Part shown: positions 12,819-13,230 of the stretch, one piece after another
How positions within the stretch are numbered: the stretch's first letter is position 1
Layout: each line of letters begins with the position of its first letter
Source: Quisquiliibacterium sp.
GTDB lineage: Bacteria; Pseudomonadota; Gammaproteobacteria; Burkholderiales; Burkholderiaceae_E
Direction: 5' to 3'
Assembly (NCBI GenBank): GCA_030830765.1
Contig: JAURMJ010000373.1
Location: 1-13,230 of the forward strand
Length of the DNA stretch: 13,230 nucleotides
Notes under the pieces: model-generated
Database searches by the model: none
Told to the model about the DNA's origin: nothing
The model's input: only the letters and a program-made list of their open reading frames with translations
Program-made: the position numbers and the translations under genes

Positions 12819-13230
12819 TCAATCTCCGCGCACCAGCGCGGCACCTTCGACCAGTGCACGCATTTTTTGCATTGCGACGGCTCGGGGCAGCGCCGAGAAA
12901 CCGCAATCGGCAGTCGCCGTCAGGCGATCGGCCGCGACATGGCGCAGCACGAGTTCAATCCGGTCTGCAACCTGCCGAGGGGTCTCGACATAAAACGACT
13001 TGACGTCGACGACTCCGGCAGCGATTTCAAACCGCTGCCCGAGCGTCTGCAACAGCTCCACCTGAGCCATCTCGCGGTTGGCAAATTCCAGGACAAGTCC
13101 AGAAGCGATCAGACTATTGATGGCGGGAAGCAATCGCTCAAGATCCCGATTGGAGACAGGCCGCCCCAGATTGTTGCCAAAGCAGACATGGACGGAGAAT
13201 CTTGCGCTCATGCCCTCCATACAGCGATTG
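12819..13230 (-). CDS. MetE-like (cobalamin-independent methionine synthase C-terminal domain) protein, C-terminal part, runs off right edge
   Basis: About 137 C-terminal residues are visible; the frame stays open to base 13230, so the ATG at 13220 is probably internal. The zinc site of the MetE catalytic domain is complete: HVC within RFSVHVCFGNN (His and Cys; codons near 13190 and 13184), Glu in LVLEFANRE, and Cys in TATADCGFSALPR. The C-terminal block VVDVKSFYVETPRQVADRI is also typical. MetE-family enzymes transfer a methyl group to a zinc-bound thiol such as homocysteine. Short stand-alone homologues of this C-terminal domain, lacking the folate-binding N-terminal half, are common and often have unproven substrates. 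Whether this is a full MetE or a stand-alone form cannot be told here. It converges on the FAD dehydrogenase. Confidence 0.88.
   Translation of the reverse strand, partial: NRCMEGMSARFSVHVCFGNNLGRPVSNRDLERLLPAINSLIASGLVLEFANREMAQVELLQTLGQRFEIAAGVVDVKSFYVETPRQVADRIELVLRHVAADRLTATADCGFSALPRAVAMQKMRALVEGAALVRGD

Noticed and set aside
1..13230. Sigma54 (-24/-12) promoter as a local PilR target
   Set aside because: By eye I found no convincing TGGCAC-N5-TTGC site upstream of any gene here; this was not an exhaustive scan.
1..13230. tRNA, rRNA, CRISPR, insertion-sequence or phage features
   Set aside because: No repeat arrays, terminal inverted repeats with transposase, integrase or RNA gene signatures were seen; intergenic gaps are too short for most of these.

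Overview
This is a GC-rich, gene-dense stretch of bacterial chromosome, most likely from a gammaproteobacterium. The evidence is a class Ia NrdA with two N-terminal ATP-cones as in Pseudomonas, the PilS/PilR pair, AmpD, and a YpjD-Ffh divergent pair as in E. coli. I do not assign it below class. There are no rRNA, tRNA, insertion sequence, phage or CRISPR signals. Nearly every base outside short gaps is coding.

Left part (1-6394, minus strand). Reading from 6372 downward, five genes run in one direction with little or no spacing: ypjD (cytochrome c assembly-family membrane protein), a small PP0621-type membrane/zinc-finger protein, pilS (six-TM sensor kinase), pilR (NtrC-type sigma54 activator) and ampD (muropeptide amidase). 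They are followed, after a 297-bp control region, by nrdA (ribonucleotide reductase alpha chain), which runs off the left edge. The control region is the richest regulatory stretch. It holds a near-consensus sigma70 promoter, two NrdR-like boxes exactly 31 bp apart, a perfect 10-bp inverted repeat enclosing one of the boxes, and a GC hairpin in the leader.

Middle (6395-7750, plus strand). ffh, the SRP GTPase, is divergent from ypjD with only 22 bp between start codons.

Right part (7813-13230). On the minus strand, an acyl-CoA ligase (start near 11161), a thiolase-fold protein and a DUF35 zinc-ribbon/OB-fold protein form an apparent operon; the last two overlap by four bases. The thiolase-like protein keeps the His and the distal Cys of the thiolase active site but has Leu where the acyl-accepting Cys should be. 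It is therefore probably not a normal beta-ketothiolase; a DUF35-partnered retro-aldolase or other acyl-CoA carbon-carbon lyase is a plausible alternative. Divergent from the ligase is an FAD-dependent D-2-hydroxyacid dehydrogenase resembling D-2-hydroxyglutarate dehydrogenase, with its metal and catalytic residues intact. It converges on a MetE-like methyltransferase C-terminal part, cut by the right edge; a 10-bp perfect hairpin lies between them.

The left half is conserved housekeeping and surface-regulation content. The right half looks like accessory carbon catabolism: CoA activation of an unknown acid, C-C bond chemistry on the CoA ester, and oxidation of a 2-hydroxyacid. No dramatic new system is evident. 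The best candidates for follow-up are the Cys-less thiolase/DUF35/ligase module and the layered nrdA control region.
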